From the NCBI GenBank assembly GCA_029780855.1, contig JAKOXV010000024.1, forward strand, positions 1 to 43,274: a DNA stretch of 43,274 nucleotides. The letters run 5' to 3'. Below are positions 10,701 through 19,656 of this stretch, one piece after another. The translations under genes were made by a program, and so were the position numbers. The stretch comes from a bacterium (GTDB lineage: Bacteria; Patescibacteriota; Saccharimonadia; Saccharimonadales; JAUPVS01). Position 1 is the first letter of the stretch. Each line of letters begins with the position of its first letter. Below the pieces are notes generated by a model. The model did not search any database. It was not told where the DNA came from and saw nothing but the letters and a program-made list of their open reading frames with translations.

Positions 10701-10862
10701 TCTTATGCCGGAACGGAAAACCGACTGACTAGTCCGCTTAGAATGTTTAGCTAGTGGACGAGCACCAGAATGGTAAAGGTATTTTAAGGGACGCCTAGAC
10801 AACGCAAGCAACGGTGCTACGAGCTGAAGCCGGCAAAATTGAAAAAACTTCCTTACCCTCAT
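4719..10862 (-). CDS. Giant surface protein: N-terminal TM, split LamG domain with inserted propeller-like repeats, Big/FN3-like repeats
   Basis: 2047 aa; TM VHYAVLAAYVLGVGFMMLNAYKI; LamG halves (KALYHFDETSGTAAADSSG... and WHHVAATYDGTTMKLFIDG); about 14 repeats of GGKLYAGLGxSxGDAEVWKWNGTxWTxIGGDxxNSxW; C-terminal FN3-like units (TTYYFVAKWTDEDGN, AKYFYTLTSYDSEGN). Confidence 0.9.
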   Translation of the reverse strand: MRVRKFFQFCRLQLVAPLLALSRRPLKYLYHSGARPLAKHSKRTSQSVFRSGIRTARLSHHHVASRPHYFLMSRVAWYKAWHEWERHKKVHYAVLAAYVLGVGFMMLNAYKITQALSDLTNSWDFTTPANYSLDSGLETSGTTARMKAQNYSTDANTKALYHFDETSGTAAADSSGNNNNGTVANGTFGAANLNNGLAFNGSTSSVTVLDSPSLSLSQQNSLEAWTKFNNNFSAGTKSHREGILDKGDYQLYYDNETGKVTYELADKNANSWTLEGGNDVNGGWDQNGKRSVNAYIKMGSNVYAGIGVDTGDAEVWKWDGTTWTLIGGGPSSVNSSWASQTFEGVYSLSTDGTNLYAGLGLSAGDAEVWKWNGSNWSKIGGDGINSGWAISTFEEVWSLDYFGGKLYAGLGSSANDAEVWEWNGTAWSKIGGDSINSGWTTSFEDVAALTNDGTNLYASLGASAGDAEVWKWNGSAWTRIGGDAVNSSWANSTFETVRSLRYFGTKLYAGLGDSSGDAEVWEWNGTAWTRIGGDAVNSSWANTTYEQVGAFAYDGTNLYAGLGTGNGDGEVWKWNGTAWTQIGGDGLNGGWSTNQGDLVNTLLYDSGTLYAGTYDSAGAGLAYTWNGTAWTQIGGDYVNNSWGFYGISAMQVMQSQGGYLYAGTGNTTGAALVFRFNGTSWQIVGGQGLNNSWAPNTYEQVISMASYGGKLYVGLGTTASSTDQDGDVWMWDGSTWTQVGGDGLNTSWNQASRHGEVDSLAAYGGYLYAGLGASSTDGEVWRYDGTNWTQIGGDSLNSGWTTYAENVYAMAVYNGELYAGLGRSAGDGEVWKWDGTIWTKVGGDAVNTSWGATATIEDIESLMPFNGKLYAGLGSSTGDATLWEYDGTNWTQIGGDDVNASWTTGTYEKVKTLAVYNGDLYAGLGNSTGDGEVWKYADGSWTKIGGNGLNNGWASTIEEVESFSPYKGKLYVGLGYSTNVDGLVYSWGNNAYLESSTASFDTNWHHVAATYDGTTMKLFIDGVQDASTTTNVLIPDSTKSLIIGSGYGGREYGKPVASFDGTLDEIRVSDTARSSFTTKPYTMTSQTITPSSSVRTSGVWHWDGFTTNESTNGGTIIYRLSDDNGTTWKYWNGTAWVTSNNTSEANSAAVINANMATFPVTFSGLKWQAILQSDGNQRVTLNSVNATATSDTTAPSTNASSITALKAAGGTTLSASSWTNGSSPYFSWTAGSDADSGVKGYCLYLGTDNTADPATTKGLLGNSPVATGGNCQFIVSGTNVDMSSAGYIATPLTTSNSSYYLRIKAIDNAGNLSATTAQFDFKFDNTPPTNPGYISGPSGFVNDKQITLSWPTVGTGAPSDPNSGLAGLQYRIEGSPWYGDSHTGTGDSGDLLTNDGSYITVDPPDYNNIAEGVNTVYFRTWDQAGNVTTTYTTATLKINTTGAPSEPQNVVATPSSNTTNAFAFSWSAPSSYVGNVNAITYCYTVNVVPSSTNCTYTSPGVTSLGAGPYATQPGTNTFYIAAKDESGNINYSSYGQINFSANTPAPGIPGNADIVDVSIKATSNWRLAITWDEPTDTGAGIASYKIYRSTDNTNFSLVGSSSSTTYIDARLSQQTYYYKVKACDSTNNCGADSTTVHLLPTGKFTSPANLVSEPAVGGITTRKATITWSTDRGSDSKIAFGTASGKYSSAEVAVSDQVSAHTVQLDNLSAGTTYYFVAKWTDEDGNIGTSQEYTFKTSPAPSIKEVTTPKVGLSNVTIQFTSSDAYKVSVLFGKSEAYGGIQTVNTSKSESTYNVDLSGLDDGAKYFYTLTSYDSEGNAYTGNVYTFTTPPRPKISNFTFQPVAGEPTSTQKVSWVTNVPSTSTITYGKVGTNGTDSLSSDLTTNHEIVIRDLEDDSEYFVLAQSRDKDGNLAVSDRQTFHTALDTRPPKISNVSVETSIRGTGAEARGQIVVSWHTDELSTSQVAYAEGSGATVFNSKTAEDSGLSFEHIVIVSDLPTSKVYSVQPISRDKSGNAGTGDPQSAIIGRASDSVLTIVINTLRKVFGL
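7890..10050 (-). repeat. About 14 tandem ~50-60 aa-coding repeats (LYAGLG...EVWKWNGTxWTxIGGD)
   Basis: Repeats counted by LYAGLG-type motifs in the translated protein; boundaries approximate. Confidence 0.85.
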
Positions 10863-11063
10863 AGTAAATAAATGTTGGTGTTTTCCTTTTATTTTCCTCT
10901 CTCAATTACACTGAAGTATAGCATAAGTTTTATAGGGTAATTGTAATTATGCACAACATTTTATTGTTTTACTGACATCAGATTCTCAGCTAATAGCAAA
11001 ATAGCTTCGATTTGCTATAGTGAAAGCAAAAGTAAGACTATGTATGCCATATAAGGAGGGTTC

Positions 11064-13211
11064 ATGTTAAAAAAAATTGCGAGGTTTTCGTACCGGTATC
11101 GCTGGATGGTGGTTGCATTTTGGCTAGGAATACTGGTAAGTATTTCGTTTTTGGCCAACAAATACGGCGATGCTTTTGCAACTGAGGTGCGTACCAAAAA
11201 CTCCGAATCACAAAATGCCGCCGATTTGCTCCAAAATAGATTTACAGCCCGCTCCGGAAGCACCGGGAACATTGTAATAAAGAGCAGCAAACCAATAACA
11301 GACCCAGAGGTGCGCGCTTCATTAGAAAAGCTTTTTGCTGAAGTGTCCCAGATACCTCATGTCAAAGAAGTCCGCGGGCCTTATGCTGCCCTTGGCAAAA
11401 ACCAGGTAGCGCCTAGTGGCAAGATCGCCTATGCGGAAATACAGTTTGATAGAGGGTTTCAAACGCTTCCAAGCTCATCAACAGACGAGGTTTCCGCCGA
11501 CGTAAACAAGGCAAACATTTCAGGAGTGCAGCTAGAATTAGGGGGTGATGTGTTTGGGAACAAAGTAGCCCCAGGCAGCACCGAAGCTATCGGCATTGTA
11601 GCTGCAATTATTATCCTGCTCATTAGTTTTGGTTCGCTGCTGGCAGCAGGTTTGCCGATTGCGATGGCTCTGTTCGGAATTGGCATAGGTATTGCATTCG
11701 TCAAACTACTATCTCATGTCTACAGCTTGCCTGATATTACCATCCAACTAGCCAGTATGATCGGTATTGGTGTTGGCATAGATTATGCATTGTTTATCGT
11801 CACCAGATACCGCCAAGAACTGCGGCGTGGTAAAAATCCGGAAAATGCGACTATCACCGCGATCAATACGGCGGGGAGATCGGTTCTTTTTGCCGGCACG
11901 ACCGTAGTGGTATCACTACTTGGCATGATACTTATTGGCATCAGTTTTATCAGCGGGATGGGAATCGGGGCAGCTTCCGTGGTGGCTATCACTATGGCAG
12001 CTTCGGTGACGCTATTACCTGCCATCCTGGGTTTTGCCGGCAAAAATATCGATAAGCTAAAGCTACCGTTCGTGGGCAAAGAAAAGCCCAAAAACAAAAG
12101 TTTCTGGTATCAGTGGAGCATGGGGCTACAACGTCGGCCATGGGTAGGATTCATTGGTGGACTGAGCATACTGGTGCTACTAGCACTCCCGTTTTTCTCA
12201 ATGAGACTCGGCTCGTCGGATGCGAGCAGCCGGCCAACTTCGGACACGACCCGTAGAGCATACGATATTATGGCAGAGGGGTTTGGTCCTGGTTCTAACG
12301 GTCCACTCATTTTAGTATCTGAAATAAGTAGCAGAAAAGATCTATACACCCTGCAAACACTCACAAAGAAACTGAACGAAACACCAGGAGTAGCCTATGC
12401 TTCTGTCGCCATTCCAAACCAGCAGTTAAACGCTGCAGTGCTGCAAGTAATACCAACCACTGCACCGCAGGATGAAGCAACAAGCCAGCTCATTAGCAAA
12501 ATCCGAAGTTCCATTATTCCAGAAGTCACCAAAGACACTGACATAAAAATATATGTTGGCGGCCTGACCGCTGCTTTTGACGATCTCGCAGACACCCTAA
12601 ACGCCCGCCTACCGCTTTTTATTGGCATCGTACTTGCGCTTAGCTTTTTGCTGCTCTTGTTTGTATTTAGATCCATACTTGTGCCCGTAAAAGCAGTGAT
12701 CATGAATCTACTGTCAATCGGCGCTGCCTATGGCGTGCTAGTAGCAATTTTTCAATGGGGGTACGGTAAACACCTCCTAGGCCTGGGGGGGACGGGTCCG
12801 ATAGAGAGCTTCGTGCCCATGATCATGTTCGCCATTCTCTTTGGCCTTTCTATGGACTATGAGGTGTTCTTACTGTCCAGAATCAAGGAGGAGTACGACC
12901 AAACAGGCGATAACGGCAAGTCAGTAGCAGAAGGACTGAATCACACAGCGCGAGTAATAACCGCAGCCGCTCTCATCATGGTAACGGTATTTGCAACCTT
13001 TATCCTCGACAGTAACCGGGTGATTAAGGAATTTGGTCTTGGCTTGGCTGCCGCCATACTTATCGATGCCACAATCGTGCGTATGATACTCGTTCCCTCA
13101 ACAATGGAACTTCTCGGTAAAGCAAACTGGTGGTTCCCAAAGTGGTTAAACTGGCTGCCTCAGGCCCATCTTGAGCCAGAAGAAGCACCTAAAACTACCA
13201 AGAAGAAGTAG
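11064..13211 (+). CDS. MMPL/RND-family transporter
   Basis: Two six-TM bundles each preceded by an extracytoplasmic domain; GIGVGIDYALFIVTRYRQEL and FGLSMDYEVFLLSRIKEEY motifs; GGAGG-type SD upstream. Confidence 0.93.
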   Translation: MLKKIARFSYRYRWMVVAFWLGILVSISFLANKYGDAFATEVRTKNSESQNAADLLQNRFTARSGSTGNIVIKSSKPITDPEVRASLEKLFAEVSQIPHVKEVRGPYAALGKNQVAPSGKIAYAEIQFDRGFQTLPSSSTDEVSADVNKANISGVQLELGGDVFGNKVAPGSTEAIGIVAAIIILLISFGSLLAAGLPIAMALFGIGIGIAFVKLLSHVYSLPDITIQLASMIGIGVGIDYALFIVTRYRQELRRGKNPENATITAINTAGRSVLFAGTTVVVSLLGMILIGISFISGMGIGAASVVAITMAASVTLLPAILGFAGKNIDKLKLPFVGKEKPKNKSFWYQWSMGLQRRPWVGFIGGLSILVLLALPFFSMRLGSSDASSRPTSDTTRRAYDIMAEGFGPGSNGPLILVSEISSRKDLYTLQTLTKKLNETPGVAYASVAIPNQQLNAAVLQVIPTTAPQDEATSQLISKIRSSIIPEVTKDTDIKIYVGGLTAAFDDLADTLNARLPLFIGIVLALSFLLLLFVFRSILVPVKAVIMNLLSIGAAYGVLVAIFQWGYGKHLLGLGGTGPIESFVPMIMFAILFGLSMDYEVFLLSRIKEEYDQTGDNGKSVAEGLNHTARVITAAALIMVTVFATFILDSNRVIKEFGLGLAAAILIDATIVRMILVPSTMELLGKANWWFPKWLNWLPQAHLEPEEAPKTTKKK

Positions 13212-13212
13212 T

Positions 13213-15591
13213 CTACTTACTGATCGTTAAACCGGTTTTTGTGTCCACTACGGTTTTTTTTGTTTCAGCAATTGCAGCAGATGTTTGAGCTATCTGTTCC
13301 TTGGTTGCTAATGGCAGGGTAAAACTAAATACCGAACCTCTTCCAGGAGCAGAAGACTCTAGTTTTATTTCGCCACCCATATTTTCGGTAAGCATCCGTG
13401 AAATATATAATCCCAGACCCGTACCCCTTGTAGTATCCCTCGTGAGCAGACTTTCGCCAGCCTGCTGGAATTTATGGAATAGTAGCTGCTTGCTTTCCGG
13501 CGTCAAGCCCCTCCCGGTATCGGCTACCGTCACATATAGATACTTGTTATCCTTGACTTCAGCGGAGACCGAGATACCGCCTTGGTCTGTAAACTTCGCT
13601 GCGTTACCGATTAAGTTATACAGTATTTGTTTTGTGCGCTCTTGGTCAGCATATACCTGAGGTAGACTCGCAATTGTCTTAGTATCAGTTTTCAGGTATA
13701 GTTTCTTTTCTTTTATCACCGCGTGCATTTCGTAGATTACGTGTTCAATTACTTTTTCTATTTCGAAGGCCATTTTGTTATAGGCCACTTTTCCTTGTTC
13801 AATTCTAGATACATCCAGAAAGTCAGTGACAATCTCAATTAGTTGGATGCTAGAATTCTGTATATCCCTTATCATTTGTTTCAAATCAGGCTCTTTTTCC
13901 ATAGTTTTTTTGTAGAAATCAAGCATCATACCCGCGTTTCCTCTGATCGCGGTAAGGGGCGTTCGTAACTCATGTGAAGCAATCGAGAAGAATTCATCCT
14001 TGCTCCGCTGAAGTATTCGCTCTTCTGTTACGTCGTTAAGCAGTATCACGTTTCCTATAATTTCTTCATTTTGGATAATCGGTGAAATGAATACACTTAG
14101 AATCCGATCTCCGTGGGTGGCTTCATTGAAAACCATAGACTCCCGATGCTTAAAGCTCTGTTTGATTTGTTCGGGCAAGCGTTTATGGTGTGCTACCGGC
14201 ATATCAAGATCTTCGATGTCGAGCGTTCGCTTGTTGCCTTGGTTCAGTATTTTGCGAGCCGCGGCGTTTGTAGTCAAAACCTTAAACTGCTTGTCAGTCA
14301 TTATGAACCCTTGCTGCAAGCTACCGATAGAGGCCAGCAGACGGGCCTGTGTACTGGCCAGTTGTTGGGTGCGCTCGCGAACCTTGCGGTCAACATTAGC
14401 TTTTTCGTCCTGAAGCTCAAGGTATGAAAGTTTAAGCGGGGTTACGTCTGTGATGGCTAACACATATCCTAGCAGCCCCCCTTCTGAAGAGGTCCGGGAA
14501 ATAGAGATGCGCAAGTACCTCGTTTTACCGGCATGGTGAAAATTTACTTCATTTACAACTTTTGTTTTCACCGAGTCTTTGGCGGCCTGGAAGCCCTTAC
14601 GTAATGCCTCTTGCTGGTCATCGCCAAAAGAGGCGAACAGTGATTGGTGGGATAGCTGTGAAAACGATTTTCCAAGTAGCTGTTCGGCACTATCGTTCAT
14701 AAGTTCAATTTCATATTTTTCGTTTAACACTAACACCGATTCACTCATGGTGTTGAGTATTTCTTGGGAGATAGAAGCTGGAGTCACCTTAAAAAACTGG
14801 TACCGCTTCATACCATAGAGAATCATGAAAGCCATGATGGTGCTCAAAAAACTATGAGATGGTGGTAATTTTAGGCCAATCGCAGGACCGATACCATCAG
14901 TTATGAACCCCCCTATAATTGGCACGCTTATTGCTAGTAAAAAAATGGTTGCTTGTTTTTTTAATACTGGGCTAGTCACTTTGCGTCGGTAAAAAAACAT
15001 GATAAAAATCGCAACGACGCCAAAGAGCGAATACCAGGCGAGGTTAAAGAAATATGCTGGTCCTACTTCATTGTTATAGCCCCACGGCATCAAAAAGGTA
15101 TGCGATAGCTCATTGTAAAAAATTAACGGTCCATTTGCGTTAAAGAAAGTAATGACGCTGGCCCCTATCAGTAAGCTAGCCAACATAACAGCATTTCGTT
15201 TAGACGGGTTTACCAGTGTGAGGATAAACATCAATATGAGTAGCGGTTCAAGTGCCAAACCGATAGTGCTAAATTGTGCCCAAAAAACCGCCGCTTGTGG
15301 CGTGGCGGACAAACGCATCATACATTCTGTAAAAGAGAACAGAGTAATAGACGTTAAGAATACCAAGTACCACGATGTTTCCTCATTAGATAGCTTGCTA
15401 CGCCACAAGTAGAAAAAGAAAATAATATTGGCCAGACCTCCAATAAACGACATAACTGCATATCCGTTGAACCGCAGATTAAAAATATCGATCGGACCAA
15501 ACTTCTGTTGGGATAGAAGCAAACCGGCAATCATAAAAATCATCCATGCCACCGCTATTCTGACGACCCATTTCGTATTAATAGTGTTCAC
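13213..15591 (-). CDS. 7TM-PAS sensor histidine kinase
   Basis: N-terminal multi-TM, PAS domains, H-box FFSIASHELRTPLTAIRG, N-box QILYNLIGNAAKFTDQGG, G-boxes VADTGRGL and GTGLGLYI. Confidence 0.93.
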   Translation of the reverse strand: MNTINTKWVVRIAVAWMIFMIAGLLLSQQKFGPIDIFNLRFNGYAVMSFIGGLANIIFFFYLWRSKLSNEETSWYLVFLTSITLFSFTECMMRLSATPQAAVFWAQFSTIGLALEPLLILMFILTLVNPSKRNAVMLASLLIGASVITFFNANGPLIFYNELSHTFLMPWGYNNEVGPAYFFNLAWYSLFGVVAIFIMFFYRRKVTSPVLKKQATIFLLAISVPIIGGFITDGIGPAIGLKLPPSHSFLSTIMAFMILYGMKRYQFFKVTPASISQEILNTMSESVLVLNEKYEIELMNDSAEQLLGKSFSQLSHQSLFASFGDDQQEALRKGFQAAKDSVKTKVVNEVNFHHAGKTRYLRISISRTSSEGGLLGYVLAITDVTPLKLSYLELQDEKANVDRKVRERTQQLASTQARLLASIGSLQQGFIMTDKQFKVLTTNAAARKILNQGNKRTLDIEDLDMPVAHHKRLPEQIKQSFKHRESMVFNEATHGDRILSVFISPIIQNEEIIGNVILLNDVTEERILQRSKDEFFSIASHELRTPLTAIRGNAGMMLDFYKKTMEKEPDLKQMIRDIQNSSIQLIEIVTDFLDVSRIEQGKVAYNKMAFEIEKVIEHVIYEMHAVIKEKKLYLKTDTKTIASLPQVYADQERTKQILYNLIGNAAKFTDQGGISVSAEVKDNKYLYVTVADTGRGLTPESKQLLFHKFQQAGESLLTRDTTRGTGLGLYISRMLTENMGGEIKLESSAPGRGSVFSFTLPLATKEQIAQTSAAIAETKKTVVDTKTGLTISK

Positions 15592-15603
15592 TAAAGCCCT
15601 GAC

Positions 15604-16545
15604 TTATCGTTTGCCTTTAGCAGAGATAAAATATAACCGAGTGAAAAGGAAAAAACCGAGGGCAATTATGGGAAAGATTGCCGCTAAACCGATTATTGCC
15701 GCTGCTCCATATGCTTCGGCGCCATATGAAGGTTGTATCTGAAGATTGGGGAAAGCCAAGTATGGAACATTTGAAAAAGCTAACAGCACTGGGGTGACAA
15801 GTGTTAGTAGCGCAAAATACATCCACAACATTTGCAGTTTTTTATAAAGCACTGTGAGCGCTATGGTTATGAACGATAGAATGACTAAACCACTCCAAAA
15901 CAGAAACGGCCAACTGATGAGCCGGTCGTCTACACTGTGTGTCGATATCTGAATTGTAACAGCAGCAAGTATGCTATACATAAGCGCAACGAACATACAT
16001 ATTTGGTACAGGAAAATGTGCTGGTCTTTTCTGTGTATGTAGAGAGCAAAGCTGGTTGCAAGTGTGAGTAAGCCAGCAACGGAAGTTAAAATCAGCGACC
16101 AGCCCATGTTGTTGCAATAGAACTGCTTACCGGTAAGCAGTGTTATGCCTGCTGCAGTGAACGACAACGGCACCGTTATGCTGCTTAGTACGAACAGAAT
16201 ATTAGCGGTGGTAATGCCCTGGGAATTTTTATAGTAGTAACCATAGAGAACAACTGCAGCACGAATAAGTAGGGCGGTGAGTCCTACTCCCAAAACTGTC
16301 AGAACGAGCTCACTGATTGGTACAACAGCTCGGTTAAAGAAAACCACAAAACTGGTAAATCCGAACACCAGAAAGACGTTGGTTATTTCCCATATAGGCG
16401 TGAAGTATTGTTTGTTTTTGTCAGCTAGTTTGGCGTTTCCGGGGAGTAACTTTAGCAGTGCAATACTTAATTCAAACGCACTAAGGGATGCATAGCAGCC
16501 GAACAACAGCATGACTAAAAATAGCGCAATATTAATGACTGGCAT
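15604..16545 (-). CDS. cydB: Cytochrome bd ubiquinol oxidase subunit II
   Basis: 313 aa multi-TM protein overlapping the downstream end of cydA; divergent CydB-like N-terminus. Confidence 0.75.
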   Translation of the reverse strand: MPVINIALFLVMLLFGCYASLSAFELSIALLKLLPGNAKLADKNKQYFTPIWEITNVFLVFGFTSFVVFFNRAVVPISELVLTVLGVGLTALLIRAAVVLYGYYYKNSQGITTANILFVLSSITVPLSFTAAGITLLTGKQFYCNNMGWSLILTSVAGLLTLATSFALYIHRKDQHIFLYQICMFVALMYSILAAVTIQISTHSVDDRLISWPFLFWSGLVILSFITIALTVLYKKLQMLWMYFALLTLVTPVLLAFSNVPYLAFPNLQIQPSYGAEAYGAAAIIGLAAIFPIIALGFFLFTRLYFISAKGKR

Positions 16546-17845
16546 TTGTTACCCCATTGTGATTCATCGTTCTTCTAAGGATAGCTACCCCCAAGGTTAT
16601 GAGAGCTAGGTACATCAGGGGAAAGATAAAACCATAACGGATTACCGCATCATTGTTGGTGAGAGCTTCTGCTGTAGTTAGGTAGCCATATACGACATAC
16701 GGTTGTCGGCCTAGTTCCGTGAGGAGCCATCCAAACTCAGTAGCCAATACACCAAGAAGTCCGCAGGCCACCAGAGCATACAACATCGGTTTTGAAAAAG
16801 CCCATTTCTTTCTCCAAAAATACAGCCCCAAAAAGATCAGGGGAAATCCGACGATTAGCATGCCGGCTGCAACCATTCCATCAAAAAAGTAATGTACCAC
16901 CAGTGAAGGGCGGGTGTACTTGGGGTACTCGTTCAAGCCTTTTACTTCAGCGCCAAAATCGTTCGCTGCCAAAAAACTCAGTAAGCTAGGGATCTTAATG
17001 CCATACTTAATTTGATCACCTTGGACAATTCCACCTACTACCAAAGGTGCGTTTTTCTGTGTTTCCATCAATCCTTCAGCTGCTGCGAGCTTGTATGGTT
17101 CATGCGTAGCCAGATACTTTCCAGAGCGATCACCCAACCCGGCAACCGCAATACCACTCAGCAAACCGACGATAGCAAGCCCAACAATAACGTTGCCCAT
17201 CCACGAGCGATCCTGAACATGTTGCTTCTTCATATATAGCCAGGCGTATACAGCCATGAATACCAACGCACATGCACAAATATAAGCCATAATAGAGTGG
17301 CTCAGCTGTGTAGCAGTAGCCGGATTGATGAGCGCCTTCCAAACATTAATATTGGTTGGCTGGCCGTCAGCTCCAATCGTAAAACCTTGCGGCTGATTCA
17401 TGAATGTATTAACGGAAGTGATAAAGATTGCCGAACCAATAGATCCTACCCAGATAGGGATACTACAGAGCCAGTGATATATGGGTTTGAACCTATCCCA
17501 AGAAAGCATGTAAACACTCAGGAAAACCGCCTCAATCATAAACATGGTACCTTCTAGGGCAAAGGCGATCCCAACCGGTTTGGTCACAAACTCCATAAAC
17601 CGGGGCCAGAACAGATTGAATTGCATGCTAATAATTGTTCCCGAAACAGCACCGACGATAAATAAGATGACCAAAGCTTTAGACCAGGTTCTCGCTAGAG
17701 CTCGGGCCCGTGGACGGTGCGTTACAATCCCGTACAGTTCCAGTCCAGAAATGAGCAGAGGCAAGGCCACTCCAAAAATGATAAAAATTAGGTGAAAGCC
17801 AAGGCTATCCCCCATAAGTGCTCGGCCTGCTGGTATTCTTTCCAT
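16532..17845 (-). CDS. cydA: Cytochrome bd ubiquinol oxidase subunit I
   Basis: GRALMGDSLGFHLIFIIFGVALPLL, AVSGTIISMQFNLFWPRFM, GIAFALEGTMFMIEAVFLSVYM, FGWLLTELGRQPYVVYGYLTTAEA. Confidence 0.93.
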   Translation of the reverse strand: MERIPAGRALMGDSLGFHLIFIIFGVALPLLISGLELYGIVTHRPRARALARTWSKALVILFIVGAVSGTIISMQFNLFWPRFMEFVTKPVGIAFALEGTMFMIEAVFLSVYMLSWDRFKPIYHWLCSIPIWVGSIGSAIFITSVNTFMNQPQGFTIGADGQPTNINVWKALINPATATQLSHSIMAYICACALVFMAVYAWLYMKKQHVQDRSWMGNVIVGLAIVGLLSGIAVAGLGDRSGKYLATHEPYKLAAAEGLMETQKNAPLVVGGIVQGDQIKYGIKIPSLLSFLAANDFGAEVKGLNEYPKYTRPSLVVHYFFDGMVAAGMLIVGFPLIFLGLYFWRKKWAFSKPMLYALVACGLLGVLATEFGWLLTELGRQPYVVYGYLTTAEALTNNDAVIRYGFIFPLMYLALITLGVAILRRTMNHNGVTNASH

Positions 17846-17916
17846 GATCTTATTGCTGTTTCTCTTATGTTTATTAGCAGTATAGCGTAGCTATTAGGAA
17901 TTTACTACGAGTCCAC

Positions 17917-19644
17917 CTAGAAAGAGTTGCGGATATGGGAAAAGCTATAGTCCCAATCGGCATTGGCTTTTTTATGGGGATTGAATATATCCTCCGGATC
18001 AAATATTGCTTTGGTCTCGCGGAAGAGCTTGACGATGTGCTTTCCGTACATCTGTTCTAACCATGGCCCGCGGACTAATCCATCGTTATGCTCACCAGAA
18101 AGGGAACCGTGGTATTTCAGAACCAGATCATTTACTTCTTTCATAGCTGGTGTAAGTTTTGCCCGTTCTTTGGGGTCTTCCAGCTTCATGAGCGGTATAA
18201 CATGAAAGTTCCCGTCACCCATATGACCGGCAACGGTGGCCATAAGCTTATACTTATTGATAACTGTGCGTAGTTTGGGCAAGAACTCCGGAAGATACCG
18301 AAGAGGTACTACCAGATCATCAATAAACGGAGCAGTGTGCTTATCTTTGACTTTTTTCCGTAACAAGTTAAAACTTTCACGGCGCATGATTCGGAACTTC
18401 CAGGCTTTTTCTTCCGTATTATCACCCTCAAGTGCTTCCAGGTGAAAATGTTTGAGATCATTCTGCATCGCATCTATCTTTCGGTCTACTTCCTCCTGAC
18501 TTGCACCGGTAAACTCTATCAACAGAATGAGTTTGGGTACGCCCCTAAATAACACCAGTGCATCAGGAATAAGCTGAAGACCAAGCTTGATAAGTTTTTT
18601 CCAGCCCAAAGTCTTGTGAAAGTAAAAGAAGAACTTAATCGATAAATTGAGGGTATAGTTATCAAACGATTCAAAGGTAGCCGGCTTATGCTCCATCACG
18701 GTGTTAATAACGTCACCAAGTCCATCAATAGATTTCATGAAAGCTACCAGCACGCCTGAATATTTCTTGTCCGCAACTAATTTGAAATCTATATCCGTTA
18801 CCAACCCTAGCGTACCTTGCGACCCGACGATCAATTGCGTAAGGTCAAAGATGCCGGTTTCCCGGTCCCAAACGTTCCACAGATTGTATCCTGTTGAATT
18901 CTTACTGACGTCTGGCTTAGCTTTCTTAATCTCATCATAATTATCTTCAATCAAGGTAAAGATCTTTTTATAGAGCTTGCCCTCATAATCCTTCTGGGCC
19001 ATTTTCTTAATTAGTTCCCGACGATTGAGTGGTTTGACGACATACTCGTGACCATCGGCAAAAACAACTTTCAACTGATTAATGAACTTCTCGGTTTTCC
19101 CGTATTCTAATGATTTCTCTCCACCGGAATTGTTCGCGACCATTCCACCAACCGTACATAGCTCCCGGCTGGCAGGAAAACTTGGTAACAACGCATGATG
19201 CTTCAGGGTCTGAGGTTCAAAATCCCGATAATACACCCCTGGCTGAACCCGAGCACGGTGGGCATTCACATAAGAAATAGTTTTGAAATGTTTGGTAAAA
19301 TCAACGATTAGCGAATCATTAATCGCTCCCCCAGACATATCGGTACCAGCACTGCGAGCGGTGAGCGACAGCTGGCGCTCCTTTTTCTTGGCTTGTGCGG
19401 TCATAGAAACGAGTAGCTGGACATCAGTAGAATCTTTTGGCGCCACAATAGCCTGTGGCTTAAGTTCAAACATTGAAGCATCGTGGCTATAAAAATCTAA
19501 GCTTGCCTCATCGGTGTCAATTTCACCCTTAAACCCATTTTGTTTTAGTTTTAGTAGCAATTCATCCATTCCCATAAGCTTAACCAATAACGCATTTTGT
19601 ATCAATATTTTGTATACTAGGCCCATATGCATAAGAACAAACAT
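17917..19644 (-). CDS. FAD-linked oxidase (GlcD/D-lactate dehydrogenase-like); true start may be internal (MGMDELLLKL)
   Basis: ARSAGTDMSGGAINDSLIVDFTK PCMH FAD-binding motif; GTVGGMVANNSGGEKSLEYG; C-terminal AGHMGDGNFHVIPL and SGEHNDGLVRGPWL. Confidence 0.9.
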   Translation of the reverse strand: MFVLMHMGLVYKILIQNALLVKLMGMDELLLKLKQNGFKGEIDTDEASLDFYSHDASMFELKPQAIVAPKDSTDVQLLVSMTAQAKKKERQLSLTARSAGTDMSGGAINDSLIVDFTKHFKTISYVNAHRARVQPGVYYRDFEPQTLKHHALLPSFPASRELCTVGGMVANNSGGEKSLEYGKTEKFINQLKVVFADGHEYVVKPLNRRELIKKMAQKDYEGKLYKKIFTLIEDNYDEIKKAKPDVSKNSTGYNLWNVWDRETGIFDLTQLIVGSQGTLGLVTDIDFKLVADKKYSGVLVAFMKSIDGLGDVINTVMEHKPATFESFDNYTLNLSIKFFFYFHKTLGWKKLIKLGLQLIPDALVLFRGVPKLILLIEFTGASQEEVDRKIDAMQNDLKHFHLEALEGDNTEEKAWKFRIMRRESFNLLRKKVKDKHTAPFIDDLVVPLRYLPEFLPKLRTVINKYKLMATVAGHMGDGNFHVIPLMKLEDPKERAKLTPAMKEVNDLVLKYHGSLSGEHNDGLVRGPWLEQMYGKHIVKLFRETKAIFDPEDIFNPHKKANADWDYSFSHIRNSF

Positions 19645-19656
19645 GGATGCTAAGGA

